A stretch of DNA of 64,000 bases from Anaerostipes sp. (GCF_018381315.1 NZ_JAGZSD010000010.1:1-64000); one strand, 5' to 3'; numbered from the stretch's first letter, positions 7,492 through 16,420 are shown. Notes: generated by a model from the letters alone, not told the origin. Made by a program: numbers and translations.

Positions 7492-8322
7492 ATGATTGAA
7501 TTACCGGAAGCTTTGGCGAGGGCAGATGAATTGGGGAAGATACTTTCAGGGAAGAAAGCGTTGAAGGTGTATCCGCCGTCATCGCCCCATAAGTTCTGCT
7601 GGTTTAACGGGGATGCGGCACTATATAATAAGATGCTGAAGGGAAAAGCAGTCATGGGCACTGAAGGTTTTGGAATCTTTGCGGAGATTAAATTTGACGG
7701 AGGGATAAGGCTCTGTATAAATGACGGAGTAAACCCCAGAATCTTTCGTACAGATGATCAAGTGCCGGAAAAGTACCAGCTGAGGATTGATTTTACAGAC
7801 GGATATGTCTTGATATTTACAGTGGCTATGTACGGCGCAATTTCCTGCTTTGACGGGAATTATGACAATGAATATTATGAAATCAGCAGAAAAGGGATAT
7901 CACCTCTTTCAACTGAATTTAATTATCCGTTCTTTCGAGAACTTTTTGACTCTGTAAAACCTAATTCCAGTGTCAAAGCTCTTCTTGCCACAAAACAGAG
8001 AATCCCGGGTCTTGGAAATGGTGTGCTGCAGGATATATTATTTGAGGCAGGGATACATCCAAAAAGAAAGATCGGAACGCTGCCGGAACGTGAGAAAGAG
8101 AGAATCTTTGCAAGTATAAAGGAAGTACTTTCTGAGATGGTGCGTCTGGGAGGCAGGGATACAGAAAAAGATATATGGGGAAATTCCGGGGGTTATAAGA
8201 CGAAGTTATCTAAAAATACATACAAAAAAGGCTGCCCAAAGTGCGGAGGGGAAATTATAAAAGCGACCTACCTTGGAGGAACCGTTTATTTCTGTCCGGT
8301 ATGCCAGCCTCTTGATGTTTGA
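7492..8322 (+). CDS. Fpg/Nei-family protein lacking the N-terminal catalytic proline
   Basis: A 276-residue relative of formamidopyrimidine-DNA glycosylase. The H2TH region is well kept (about 160-185, KQRIPGLGNGVLQDILFEAG) and so is a C-terminal zinc finger (CPKCGG...FCPVCQ). The protein starts MIELPE instead of MPELPE, so after Met removal the terminal residue would be Ile, not the Pro1 nucleophile. The finger arginine that reads the lesion is also replaced (LGGTVYFCP). Base excision by the usual Schiff-base route is therefore doubtful; it may use another residue, bind damage, or act on a different substrate. Similar proteins starting MxEIPE or MIELPE occur in other anaerobes. The gene is monocistronic. 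Confidence 0.8.
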   Translation: MIELPEALARADELGKILSGKKALKVYPPSSPHKFCWFNGDAALYNKMLKGKAVMGTEGFGIFAEIKFDGGIRLCINDGVNPRIFRTDDQVPEKYQLRIDFTDGYVLIFTVAMYGAISCFDGNYDNEYYEISRKGISPLSTEFNYPFFRELFDSVKPNSSVKALLATKQRIPGLGNGVLQDILFEAGIHPKRKIGTLPEREKERIFASIKEVLSEMVRLGGRDTEKDIWGNSGGYKTKLSKNTYKKGCPKCGGEIIKATYLGGTVYFCPVCQPLDV

Positions 8323-8399
8323 TGAAAGAAATCCTTATGAATAAAATAAAACTTGAATTATACTTGAATGGTGATTTGGACATGTTTTCTGCAAGTTAC

Positions 8400-8440
8400 A
8401 AAAATCCCTGAGTCTCCAGCTGAATCCGGAGTCTCAGGGA
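8400..8440 (-). terminator. Intrinsic terminator of the degV gene
   Basis: On the minus strand CCCTGAGACTCCG and CTGGAGACTCAGGG pair and are followed by ATTTTTG. Confidence 0.8.
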
Positions 8441-8447
8441 AGAAAGG

Positions 8448-9335
8448 TTACACAGTGCGTTCATCGCCTTCAAAGAACAGAGCAACAGTGCCAGGTCCGG
8501 TGTGTGCACCGATGACAGTTCCCACACTGTTGATTACCACTTTGCCGTTTAATTTCGGAAAGGAAGCTTCTATTAAATCTGCCACTTGCCGGGCATCTTC
8601 ATAGCAGGCAGAATTGGAAAGAAAGCACTTTCCGCTGTATTCTTTGCCGCCTTTTGCATGCTCCTCCATTTTTTTGACGATTTCTTTGATGGCTCTCTTT
8701 TTGGTCCGGATCTTGGCCCGCGGAATCAAATGGCCTTCATTATCCATGTTCAGCAGAGGACAGATGCCAAGCATCGTGCCGATAAAGCCGGATGTCTTGG
8801 AGATTCTTCCGCCGCGGATGTATGATGTCAGATCTGTGGAAAAGAACCAGTGATGGATGTTCAGCCGGTTTGAAACTGTCCACTGATAGACATCATCAAT
8901 AGTTTTTCCCTGGTCCCTCAGATCTGCGGCCAGATCTACAAGAAGCCCGTAACCGGATGAAGCACCGAGAGAATCCACGAGGAGGATTTTGCGGTCAGGG
9001 TATTTCTCCATCAGTTCGTCTTTTGCAATGTTGGCGGAATTAAAGGTTCCGGAAATGCCGGAAGACAAGCTGATATGCAGGATATCCATCCCTTCTTTTA
9101 AAAACGGTTCAAAAAATTCTATGTATTCTTCCACGTTTACCTGGGCGGTGTTTGCTAAAGCACCGTCCTGTATTTTTTTGTAGAAATCTTCAAATGGAAT
9201 GCTCTGGCCCAGATCATCCATATATTCCTTTCCGTCCAGTGTTACATGGAAACATACGTAAGGAATGTTCCGGCGTTCAAAATACTCTTTTTTCATATCT
9301 GCTGTTGAACAGCAGCTCAATACAAATTGTCCCAT
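8448..9335 (-). CDS. DegV-family fatty-acid-binding protein
   Basis: A 295-residue two-domain DegV protein. In Firmicutes these proteins (FakB) bind a fatty acid and present it to the FakA kinase for phosphorylation. Visible family signatures: the N-terminal strand FVLSCCSTADM, the STSQ-like loop replaced here by TAQVNVEEY, the conserved LSSGISGTFNSA segment (about 90-101) that contacts the carboxylate, and RGGRISKTSGFIG in the middle. No fakA partner is adjacent, as is usual for extra DegV paralogues. Its own terminator lies downstream. Ligand chain length cannot be predicted. Confidence 0.9.
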   Translation of the reverse strand: MGQFVLSCCSTADMKKEYFERRNIPYVCFHVTLDGKEYMDDLGQSIPFEDFYKKIQDGALANTAQVNVEEYIEFFEPFLKEGMDILHISLSSGISGTFNSANIAKDELMEKYPDRKILLVDSLGASSGYGLLVDLAADLRDQGKTIDDVYQWTVSNRLNIHHWFFSTDLTSYIRGGRISKTSGFIGTMLGICPLLNMDNEGHLIPRAKIRTKKRAIKEIVKKMEEHAKGGKEYSGKCFLSNSACYEDARQVADLIEASFPKLNGKVVINSVGTVIGAHTGPGTVALFFEGDERTV

Positions 9336-9486
9336 AGTAATCCTTTTCTCTTTCTGAAAGTCTATTATCTGTTATTTCCTATTATATAAGAAATTCCAGG
9401 AATTATCAAATAAGCGTTCGGTATAGGGGGCTGTACAAGCTTGTTAATAAAATGTGAATAAATATTACGAAAATATTACAAAAGTC

Positions 9487-9550
9487 TTTACAATATTATT
9501 ACGTCATGCTATAATTCATAAATGTAAACGAAATGTAATAATTGTGTAAT
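9487..9550 (+). promoter_or_regulatory. Promoter and WalR-like operator of second NlpC/P60 gene
   Basis: TTTACA (9487-9492) and TATAAT (9510-9515) have a 17-bp spacer. Three half-sites follow with exact 11-bp period: TGTAAA (9523), TGTAAT (9534), TGTAAT (9545). Adjacent pairs match TGTWAH-N5-TGTWAH perfectly. The distance from the -10 box equals that at the paralogue near 698. Confidence 0.7.
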
Positions 9551-9578
9551 AAATCGCAGGAGATTCAGTGAGGGAATA

Positions 9579-10250
9579 ATGAAAGCAATCGCAAAAAAGA
9601 CAGCAATTTTTGCAGTTGCATGTTTAATAACAGCAGGTACGGCAGCAGGATCGCTTCCGGAAAAAGAAGTGAAGGCGGCCTCGGGATATACTGGATATAT
9701 TAAAGGTGCAACTACAAGCTTAAAACGAAGTAAATCAAACAGATCAAAGACATTAGCCAGAATCAAGAAGGGAAAGAAGGTTACCGTATACTATACAAGC
9801 GGCAGCTGGAGAAAGATTTCCTATAAAGGAAAGACCGGATTTGTCCCTAAGAAGCGTGTCAAGATCAGTACAAAGGCACCCAAACTCAGAGGCAGTAAAA
9901 AGTCAAAAGGAAAGACAGTAGCAAGTTTTGCCCAGAGGTTCGTAGGAAATCCATACCGCTGGGGAGGAACAAATTTAAATACAGGAGCAGACTGTTCAGG
10001 ATTTACAAGAGCAGTTTACCGTTCTTTCGGATACAGCATTCCAAGAACTTCCTCATCTCAGAGAAGGGCGGGGAAAAAGGTATCCTATAAAAACAAACAG
10101 CCAGGAGATCTGATCTGTTACAGCGGGCACGTAGCCATCTATATCGGAGGCGGAAAAATCGTACACGCAAGTTCCAGAAAGACAGGAATCAAGATCTCAC
10201 CAAAAGCGAATTACAGGAAAGTCGTATCCGTACGACGGATTGTAAGATAA
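9579..10250 (+). CDS. Secreted SH3-NlpC/P60 peptidoglycan hydrolase (paralogue)
   Basis: A 223-residue precursor, a close paralogue of the protein at 698. Signal peptide about 1-33 (cut near VKAAS), basic SH3-like domain 36-98, and NlpC/P60 domain with Cys139, His184 and His196 at the same positions. It is more basic than its paralogue, with many Lys/Arg in the SH3 and linker parts, suggesting electrostatic binding to teichoic acids or wall (inference). It is monocistronic and ended by the hairpin at 10283. The shared TGTAA-phased operator suggests control by a WalR-like wall-stress regulator. A GGAG stretch about 14-17 nt upstream and a nearer GAGGG precede the ATG. Confidence 0.92.
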   Translation: MKAIAKKTAIFAVACLITAGTAAGSLPEKEVKAASGYTGYIKGATTSLKRSKSNRSKTLARIKKGKKVTVYYTSGSWRKISYKGKTGFVPKKRVKISTKAPKLRGSKKSKGKTVASFAQRFVGNPYRWGGTNLNTGADCSGFTRAVYRSFGYSIPRTSSSQRRAGKKVSYKNKQPGDLICYSGHVAIYIGGGKIVHASSRKTGIKISPKANYRKVVSVRRIVR

Positions 10251-10282
10251 ATACCGGCAGATTTTTATCATACCGGCTATAG

Positions 10283-10342
10283 AAAAAAAGCCCATGGAAT
10301 CATTACCCCCTATCCTAAACCTATGATTCCAGGGCTTTTTTT
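10283..10342 (+). terminator. Intrinsic terminator after second NlpC/P60 gene
   Basis: AGCCC plus GGAATCAT pair with ATGATTCC plus GGGCT across a pyrimidine-rich loop, followed by T7. Confidence 0.88.
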
Positions 10343-10456
10343 CCATGTTCAGAAAGGCCTTCACATAGTAAAATAGAGAATCAAGACAATTAATTTTAAA
10401 ATTTATACTAATTGTACTGATCTAAGTGCAAAAACTGATTTTATGAGATATATACA

Positions 10457-10520
10457 AAACCGGTGAAGAAGATTATGATTAATACATAAGCAAGATGCTT
10501 GCTTAACTTCATCGGTTTTT
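10457..10520 (+). terminator. Leader terminator ahead of the PRD regulator
   Basis: AAAACCGGTGAAG (10457-10469) pairs with CTTCATCGGTTTTT (10507-10520); an inner AAGCAAG/CTTGCTT hairpin sits between them. The structure ends 24 nt before the regulator's start, so transcription probably attenuates here. Such leaders are the classical target of BglG-type antiterminators, but this regulator has a DNA-binding N-terminus, so the controlling factor is open. Confidence 0.6.
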
Positions 10521-10543
10521 ATTCATTGAAGGAGGCCTACAAG

Positions 10544-12499
10544 ATGAATAATCTACAGGAAAAAGTAATACGTAGAATGATTGATACGTATGGTTTTTTC
10601 ACCACTGATGAACTTTCCGAAATGACAGGAATTTCTGTCAGCAGCATCAAACACTCTTTAAGCGACATCAGCAGGGAGATAGAAAAGTATGAAGCAAAGC
10701 TATTGACCGCACCGCGCAAAGGACTGTGTTTGGTTGCCACGGAAGAACAAAGGGAGATGATCCTGGATGACCTTAACGAATATGCCAACAAAGATCCGGA
10801 ATCGTTTTACTACCGAAAGAATTACATATTAGATACATTGTTTTTTTACCCGGCAAAATACACAATCCAGCTTTTCTCAGAGGAGTTGTGTGTGAGCAGG
10901 AACATTATCCAAAAAGATCTGAAGAACATAGAGGACTACTTAAGCGAGTTTAATTTAAAGCTGACGAAGGTGAGAAATCAGGGGATTCAGATTAAAGGTG
11001 ATGAGTTTGATTTAAGGCAGGCAATTGTAGATTCCGTAAATAAGAAATACTGGAAGCATGCTTATATTGAAAAGCTGCCTCAAAGTCTGGACTACCGCAT
11101 CAGCAAACGGGCCTACACCTTTTTTACCGACCATTATCCGGAAGAACATATTATGAAGGTGCAGGACAGTCTCCAGAAGGCGGAAGAGTTTTTAAATTTG
11201 ATTTTTGTAGATATCTCTTTCTGCCGGCTGACGGAATATTTATTATTGACAATCAACCGCATCGGGGAAGGGAAAATCCTCCAAAACGCGGGCAGCCGAA
11301 AGATGACCAAGTTAGATACTTCATTTCTCGATGCGGCACGATTGATATTAGATGAAATTGTTCCTCAGGACGGAGATATGGCGTTTGAATATCAGTTTCT
11401 GGCGGCCAAGCTGATGGTTGCCAAGACCTGCGGACATGGAAAAAGACCAGGGGATAAAAAGTTTGAAGACATTACCATGGATTACCTGTCCATTGTGCTG
11501 GCTGTGATGAAGAAGGAAAATGTATTAAAAGATGAGATTCTAATCAGTGACATCAGTTCATTTTTGGAAAAGATCACGATAAAACGGGATTACAAGTTGG
11601 TGGAATGGGATGACCTGCACAGAGATGTGCAGCATCAGCTGCAGGATGTATATGCAGCGTGTATGACTTATATTTTTGACATTGAAGGAAAACTTTCTGT
11701 GATACTGACCCAGGACGAGATTGCATGGATCGCACTGCTGATCCACAATGCTATGATGGACAGCAGAGAGGGACATCAGGCGGTGCTGCTCACTGCCACA
11801 GACGCCCACACTGCAAGGTATCAGAAGGTTAAGATTGAAAATGCAGTTGAGGGGCTGGAGATTACAGACAGTATTCATATACGGGACTTTCACCCGGAAA
11901 CAATGAAAGATCAGTTAGTGATTTCTACGGTTCCCCTAAAGGAGCCGAGAGAAAATACAATCGAAGTTACAAAGCATATCGATCAGGCAGACACTAATAA
12001 AATTGCCGTAAGTCTTGATGAATTGGATCATGACCAGAAAATGACGCATGCATTGGAAACGACAAAGAAGACATTTAGGGAATCTTTGATCCTTACGGAT
12101 GTAAACGTTATGGAAAAGCAGGAAGTGATTCAGCTTGCAAGCGATCTTTTATATGAACAGGGATTCATAGAAAAAGGATTCAGCCAGGAGGTGTGGAAAC
12201 GGGAATTAAAGAGGCCGTCCACCGTAGGGAGGGGCATCGTAATGCCGCATATTTACAAAGACTATGTAAAAACAAGCGGGGTTGCGGTGATCAGGCTTAA
12301 GTATCCGATTTCATGGACACCCAATGAAAAAGTACGGCTGCTGTTTTTGATCGCCATTGACTTTGAAACTTCGGAAGAGATTCTAAGGTTTTTCCAGTAT
12401 TTTTACGGGATGATCGGTAATAAGGAGTTAATCGGACATCTTCTGGATGCGGAAGGGCCCAAAGAATTCTATGAGATTTTAATGAGTGAAGCAGGGTAA
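10544..12499 (+). CDS. PRD-domain transcriptional activator with IIA domain
   Basis: A 651-residue PTS-controlled activator of the downstream sugar operon. Order: HTH domains (about 1-90), two PRD modules (about 180-400), a IIB-like segment (about 410-500), and a fructose-type IIA domain at the C-terminus with phospho-histidine in IVMPHIY. The IIB-like part reads LLTATDAHTARYQ and lacks the phospho-cysteine, so that input appears lost. The start is set by AAGGAGG eight bases ahead; the ATG at 10499 lies within the leader hairpin. The aldolase gene follows after 39 nt. Confidence 0.88.
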   Translation: MNNLQEKVIRRMIDTYGFFTTDELSEMTGISVSSIKHSLSDISREIEKYEAKLLTAPRKGLCLVATEEQREMILDDLNEYANKDPESFYYRKNYILDTLFFYPAKYTIQLFSEELCVSRNIIQKDLKNIEDYLSEFNLKLTKVRNQGIQIKGDEFDLRQAIVDSVNKKYWKHAYIEKLPQSLDYRISKRAYTFFTDHYPEEHIMKVQDSLQKAEEFLNLIFVDISFCRLTEYLLLTINRIGEGKILQNAGSRKMTKLDTSFLDAARLILDEIVPQDGDMAFEYQFLAAKLMVAKTCGHGKRPGDKKFEDITMDYLSIVLAVMKKENVLKDEILISDISSFLEKITIKRDYKLVEWDDLHRDVQHQLQDVYAACMTYIFDIEGKLSVILTQDEIAWIALLIHNAMMDSREGHQAVLLTATDAHTARYQKVKIENAVEGLEITDSIHIRDFHPETMKDQLVISTVPLKEPRENTIEVTKHIDQADTNKIAVSLDELDHDQKMTHALETTKKTFRESLILTDVNVMEKQEVIQLASDLLYEQGFIEKGFSQEVWKRELKRPSTVGRGIVMPHIYKDYVKTSGVAVIRLKYPISWTPNEKVRLLFLIAIDFETSEEILRFFQYFYGMIGNKELIGHLLDAEGPKEFYEILMSEAG

Positions 12500-12538
12500 C
12501 AATGGCCGTAAGGCCGCTAATTTAAAGGAGGAAGTACT

Positions 12539-13423
12539 ATGTTAGTAAACATGAAAGAAATTTTAGAGATCGCAGAGAAGGAGCAGTATGCAATTCCATG
12601 TATCAACACTCCGAACGTGGAAACCATCCGTGCAGTCATCGGTGCGGCAGAAGAATTAAACACACCGATCATTATCGACCACGCTCAGGTACATGATCCA
12701 GTGATCCCGATCGAGAGAATCGGACCTGAAATGTTAAAATACGCAAAAGAAGCTTCTGTTCCGGTTTGTGTGCACTTAGACCACGGCAGTGACTATGATT
12801 TCGTATTAAGAGCATTAAAAGTCGGATTCCCGTCTATCATGTATGACTGCAGTGCTCTTCCTTACGAAGAAAACTTAAAGAGAGTAAAAGAATTCGTAAA
12901 GATTGCTCATCCGGCAGGAATTACTGTAGAGGCTGAGCTGGGAGTTATGGCTTCTACAGCAGAAGATACTCATGGAGAAGAGGATGCAGAAAGCCGTGTG
13001 CTGACAAATGAAGATATCAAAGAATTCTTTACAGAGCCGGAAGAAGCAAAAGCGTTTGCTGAGGAAACAGGCTGTGACGCATTGGCTGTATGCTTCGGAA
13101 CAATGCACGGAATTTATGCAGAGCCGCCGGTACTGGATATTGACAGAGTAAAAGAACTCCGCGCAGCAATCCCTGACACATGCCGCGTTGTAATGCACGG
13201 AGCTTCAGGAGTAGAATTCTCTCAGGTTCAGGAAGCGATTACTGCAGGATGCTCTAAAGTAAATTATTATTCTTACATGGCAAAAGCAGCAACAAAGTTT
13301 GTAGCTGACCGTGTTGCAGAGACAGACGGAAAGATTGCATACCATGAATTACAGGAAGAAGCTTATGAATTCATGAAAGGATATGCAAAAGACGTAATCA
13401 AAGCGTTTAAGAACGGAAAATAG
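12539..13423 (+). CDS. Class II ketose-(bis)phosphate aldolase
   Basis: A 294-residue zinc aldolase of the FbaA/GatY/KbaY family, cleaving a ketose phosphate to dihydroxyacetone phosphate and an aldehyde. Visible: IIIDHAQ, zinc-ligand HLDHG (about 79-83), EAELGVM (about 134-140), FGTMHGIY with a zinc histidine (about 183-190), and VVMHGASG phosphate-binding region (about 219-226). First enzyme after the PRD regulator and followed directly by PTS genes, so the substrate is probably a PTS-derived ketose phosphate. GatY/KbaY use tagatose-1,6-bisphosphate; whether this acts on a 1-phosphate or a bisphosphate cannot be told. Confidence 0.88.
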   Translation: MLVNMKEILEIAEKEQYAIPCINTPNVETIRAVIGAAEELNTPIIIDHAQVHDPVIPIERIGPEMLKYAKEASVPVCVHLDHGSDYDFVLRALKVGFPSIMYDCSALPYEENLKRVKEFVKIAHPAGITVEAELGVMASTAEDTHGEEDAESRVLTNEDIKEFFTEPEEAKAFAEETGCDALAVCFGTMHGIYAEPPVLDIDRVKELRAAIPDTCRVVMHGASGVEFSQVQEAITAGCSKVNYYSYMAKAATKFVADRVAETDGKIAYHELQEEAYEFMKGYAKDVIKAFKNGK

Positions 13424-13452
13424 GATTCCGCAAAAGGGAGGGAATACATTTC

Positions 13453-13920
13453 ATGAACAGTGTGGATTTATCCGAAGTGCTGCTCGATGAAATGGTAATC
13501 CTTGACCGGGAACCGTTTAAGGACAAAGATGACATGTTTAATGTAATGACCAGGCAGTTTGAAACGGCAGGGCTCGTTTCAGACGCCGGGGCATTCAAAA
13601 AGGCTCTGGAATTTCGGGAGACCTTGGGACCAACTTATATGGGCAATCTGATTGCTATCCCTCACGGGAAATGTAAGGAAGTTTTAAAGCCCGGAATCGG
13701 ATTCTGCAGATGCAGGGAGCCGTTCATTTACGAGTCTGGCGGAGAGTCAGGCGAGGTAAGATACATCTTTGTGCTGGCGATTTCTGAAAATCAAGAGAAT
13801 GATTACCATTTGAGAGTGCTGGCAACTTTGGCAGGATTTCTGGCTCACGACGAGTTTTTGGCATTATTAGAAAAGGCTGAAAGTTATGATGACTTGATCA
13901 AAGGGATCAAGGAGCTCTAG
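13453..13920 (+). CDS. PTS fructose-type IIA component
   Basis: A 155-residue IIA protein of the fructose/mannitol class that carries phosphate from HPr to IIB. The active histidine is His71 in LIAIPHGK. It is encoded separately from IIB and IIC, each following within 40 nt. The C-terminal half has the usual LAISENQENDYHLRVLA segment that contacts IIB. AAGGGAGGG precedes the ATG at normal distance. Confidence 0.92.
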   Translation: MNSVDLSEVLLDEMVILDREPFKDKDDMFNVMTRQFETAGLVSDAGAFKKALEFRETLGPTYMGNLIAIPHGKCKEVLKPGIGFCRCREPFIYESGGESGEVRYIFVLAISENQENDYHLRVLATLAGFLAHDEFLALLEKAESYDDLIKGIKEL

Positions 13921-13937
13921 AAAAGGAGGAATGTATC

Positions 13938-14243
13938 ATGAAAGTTGTTGCAGTGACATCCTGTGCGACGGGAATCGCACACACCTACATGGCAGCAGAG
14001 GCGATTCAGAAAATCTGCAAGCAGAAAGGTTACAAGTGCAAGGTTGAAAAACAGGGAGCGCTTGGAATCGAAGACAAGCTGAGAGACAGGGACATCAAGG
14101 AGGCTGACTTGATCGTATTTGCCAACGATGTAGGAATTACAAAGGCAGAACGTTTTACACCTTACAAAGACAAGATTTTTCAGACAAAACCACATGCAGT
14201 GATCAAAGACCCAAGTATTATTTTTAGTGAAGCAGAAGAGTAG
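13938..14243 (+). CDS. PTS fructose-type IIB component
   Basis: A 101-residue IIB protein with phospho-cysteine Cys9 in VTSCATGIAHTYMAAEA, the hallmark of the fructose family. It passes phosphate to the incoming sugar at the membrane IIC. It follows the IIA gene by 17 nt with AAAAGGAGGA and precedes IIC by 35 nt. Confidence 0.94.
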   Translation: MKVVAVTSCATGIAHTYMAAEAIQKICKQKGYKCKVEKQGALGIEDKLRDRDIKEADLIVFANDVGITKAERFTPYKDKIFQTKPHAVIKDPSIIFSEAEE

Positions 14244-14278
14244 AAGAGAGAATTAAAATATGAAGGGATGGATGAAAA

Positions 14279-15328
14279 ATGAGAGACGTAGTAGATGATA
14301 TTAAGGAAGCGTTTTTAACCGGTGTTTCATATATGCTGCCATTTGTAGTGGCAGGAGGTATTTTAGTAGCTTTAGGGTTCCTGCTGGGAGGATATGATAT
14401 CCCCAATACAGTAGAGCCGGGAAGAAATTTTGCCTCAACCATTTTCTGGATTGGTAAAATTGGTCTGGGAACATTCATGGTGCCGATTTTAGGTGCATAT
14501 GTAGCATTCTCAATTGCTGACAAACCAGGAATCTGTGTTGGTATGTTCGGTGGCTGGCTGGCAACTGACCCTTGGGGAATGGGATATTCTTCAGGATTTA
14601 TCGGAGCACTGATCGCAGGTATTATCGCAGGGTATCTTGTAAACTGGTTAAAAAAGATCCCGCTTCCTAACGCTGTAAGATCGCTGCTTCCAACTTTGAT
14701 TATCCCGGTTATCGGATGTGCGGGTATTTGTTTACTGATGCACTATGTGATCGGAGGACCTTTAGGAGCATTAACATCAGCACTGACAACAATGTTAAAC
14801 AACCTTGGAACAGGAAACCTGGTACTTTTAGGAATTGTACAGGGATGCATGCTGGCATTTGACATGGGAGGTCCATGTAACAAAGTTGCTTACGCATTTG
14901 CCCTGGCATGTATGGAAACAGGAAACTATGCACCGATGGCAGCAAACTTTGTAGCTTGCTGTGCACCGCCTCTTGCAATGGCATTTGCTATGTTAGTTGC
15001 ACCTAAGAAATTCACAAAGGAAGACAGAACAGGAATCGCAGGATGTTTTGCAGGGGCATTATGTATGATTACAGAGTTTGCAATCCCATATGCCGCAAAG
15101 AACTTAAAATACATCCCATGCTTTATGGTTGGTTCAGCAGTTGGTTCTGTAATGTCTTACTTATGGGGAATTACAATCCGTGCACCTCACGGCGGAGTTT
15201 TCGTAGTATTTGCAATGAATAAGGTGATTCCATTCTTTATCTGCTTAATTGTGGCAGGAGCTGTCTCAGCTGCACTGATCGTACTCGTTTCTAAAACGAA
15301 AACCGAAGAAGAATTAGCAGCAGAGTAA
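14279..15328 (+). CDS. PTS fructose-type IIC permease
   Basis: A 349-residue membrane permease of the fructose PTS family with about nine to ten hydrophobic helices. Typical segments: FLTGVSYMLPFVVAGG near the N-terminus, FDMGGPCNKVAYAFA (about 197-211), and APHGGVFVVFAMN near the C-terminus. Fructose-type systems phosphorylate at C1, so the product is probably a ketose-1-phosphate or polyol phosphate. The sugar is not determined; the accompanying epimerase, RpiB homologue and DhaKL argue against ordinary fructose. Confidence 0.92.
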   Translation: MRDVVDDIKEAFLTGVSYMLPFVVAGGILVALGFLLGGYDIPNTVEPGRNFASTIFWIGKIGLGTFMVPILGAYVAFSIADKPGICVGMFGGWLATDPWGMGYSSGFIGALIAGIIAGYLVNWLKKIPLPNAVRSLLPTLIIPVIGCAGICLLMHYVIGGPLGALTSALTTMLNNLGTGNLVLLGIVQGCMLAFDMGGPCNKVAYAFALACMETGNYAPMAANFVACCAPPLAMAFAMLVAPKKFTKEDRTGIAGCFAGALCMITEFAIPYAAKNLKYIPCFMVGSAVGSVMSYLWGITIRAPHGGVFVVFAMNKVIPFFICLIVAGAVSAALIVLVSKTKTEEELAAE

Positions 15329-15358
15329 ATAAAATTAAAACAAAACAGGAGAAATAAA

Positions 15359-16273
15359 ATGGCAAAGTTATTTGATATCATGGGTAAATTCCCATTTGAA
15401 CCAGACAAAAAGAAACCGATGTTAATCCGCAAACAGGATTATTCAACAGCTTTATATCCGCCGGATAATGCGTTTACATCAGACAACACTTTTACAATGA
15501 TTACAACAGATACCTTCATGTTAGGTATTTATGAATTAGGACCTGGAGGAGTTTTCGCACCGCTTGATATCCATCCTGGAGATGAGTCTTACTACATCTT
15601 AAACGGACCGGTTGTTCAGAGAAGCGGAAACGGACAGTTTGCTTATCTGGAGACAGGAGAGGGACTGTTTATGCCGGAAGGTGCTTGGCACTGCTGCCAT
15701 AACTTCTCTGACCAGAAAGCAAGGATCCTTTACTTCATCACTCCGAAAGCATGGAGCGAGTCCATTCCTCCGGCTGTTATTCCGACAGAGGAAGAGACAA
15801 AATTCTACAAAGGACCGAACAACGATAATCTTCCGGATATGAGAGATAAGATCCAGGATATCTCCCGTCAGGGATGCACCGATGATATCGGATGCTGGCC
15901 GGTAGATCCTACAGAAGCAAGAAAGACAGGAGCTGTATACGCAGTACGTGACTTTGAAAAGTTAAACAACGTACACGGAACAACTCATCCGATGCTGATG
16001 AGATTTATCACAAGCAACGATTACGGACACTTCGGCGAAATGATCCTTCCGGCAGGAGGATACGGACCAAGATGTTCAGATCCTGATACCCATGCAGGAG
16101 ACGGAGCACTCTACTGTGTTGACGGACCTGTAACTGTAAACCTGGTAGATGCACAGGAAAGTTTCGTTATGGAACCGGAAGATACCTTCTTCCTTCCTGC
16201 TGGAACCAAGTATCAGCTGGTTAACTTTGAAGCAAAACCAGTGAAGGTTGTATTCGCAGTAACAGAATTATAA
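15359..16273 (+). CDS. Bicupin protein, possible sugar isomerase
   Basis: A 304-residue protein of two cupin barrels. The first (about 45-130) has IHPGDESYYILNG and AWHCCHNF, the two cupin motifs with metal-ligand histidines and glutamate. The second (about 205-300) has AGGYGPRCSDPDTHAGDGALYCVDG and LPAGTKYQLVNF. Position between the PTS permease and sugar-phosphate enzymes suggests isomerisation or epimerisation of the imported substrate. No characterised relative is recognised. Acidic, no signal peptide, cytoplasmic. Confidence 0.7.
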   Translation: MAKLFDIMGKFPFEPDKKKPMLIRKQDYSTALYPPDNAFTSDNTFTMITTDTFMLGIYELGPGGVFAPLDIHPGDESYYILNGPVVQRSGNGQFAYLETGEGLFMPEGAWHCCHNFSDQKARILYFITPKAWSESIPPAVIPTEEETKFYKGPNNDNLPDMRDKIQDISRQGCTDDIGCWPVDPTEARKTGAVYAVRDFEKLNNVHGTTHPMLMRFITSNDYGHFGEMILPAGGYGPRCSDPDTHAGDGALYCVDGPVTVNLVDAQESFVMEPEDTFFLPAGTKYQLVNFEAKPVKVVFAVTEL

Positions 16274-16347
16274 TAAAAATATCACCAGTTCTGCGATAGT
16301 TTTTCTCTAATATCAAAAGGCTGGCTGAATTCCCCGGCTGATTGTTG

Positions 16348-16420
16348 TATAATGAAAAGAACAACACATGGTGATCTGCCTTAAAAAGATTCTTTGCGGC
16401 ATGCCGTGAAGAATCTTTTT
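16348..16420 (+). promoter_or_regulatory. Internal promoter and attenuator-like hairpin
   Basis: A TATAAT (16348-16353) without a clear -35 is followed, about 30 bp later, by AAAAAGATTCTT...AAGAATCTTTTT, a terminator-like stem (16383-16420) only 20 bp before the phosphatase start. It may restrict read-through from the PTS genes or attenuate a short transcript. Confidence 0.5.
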
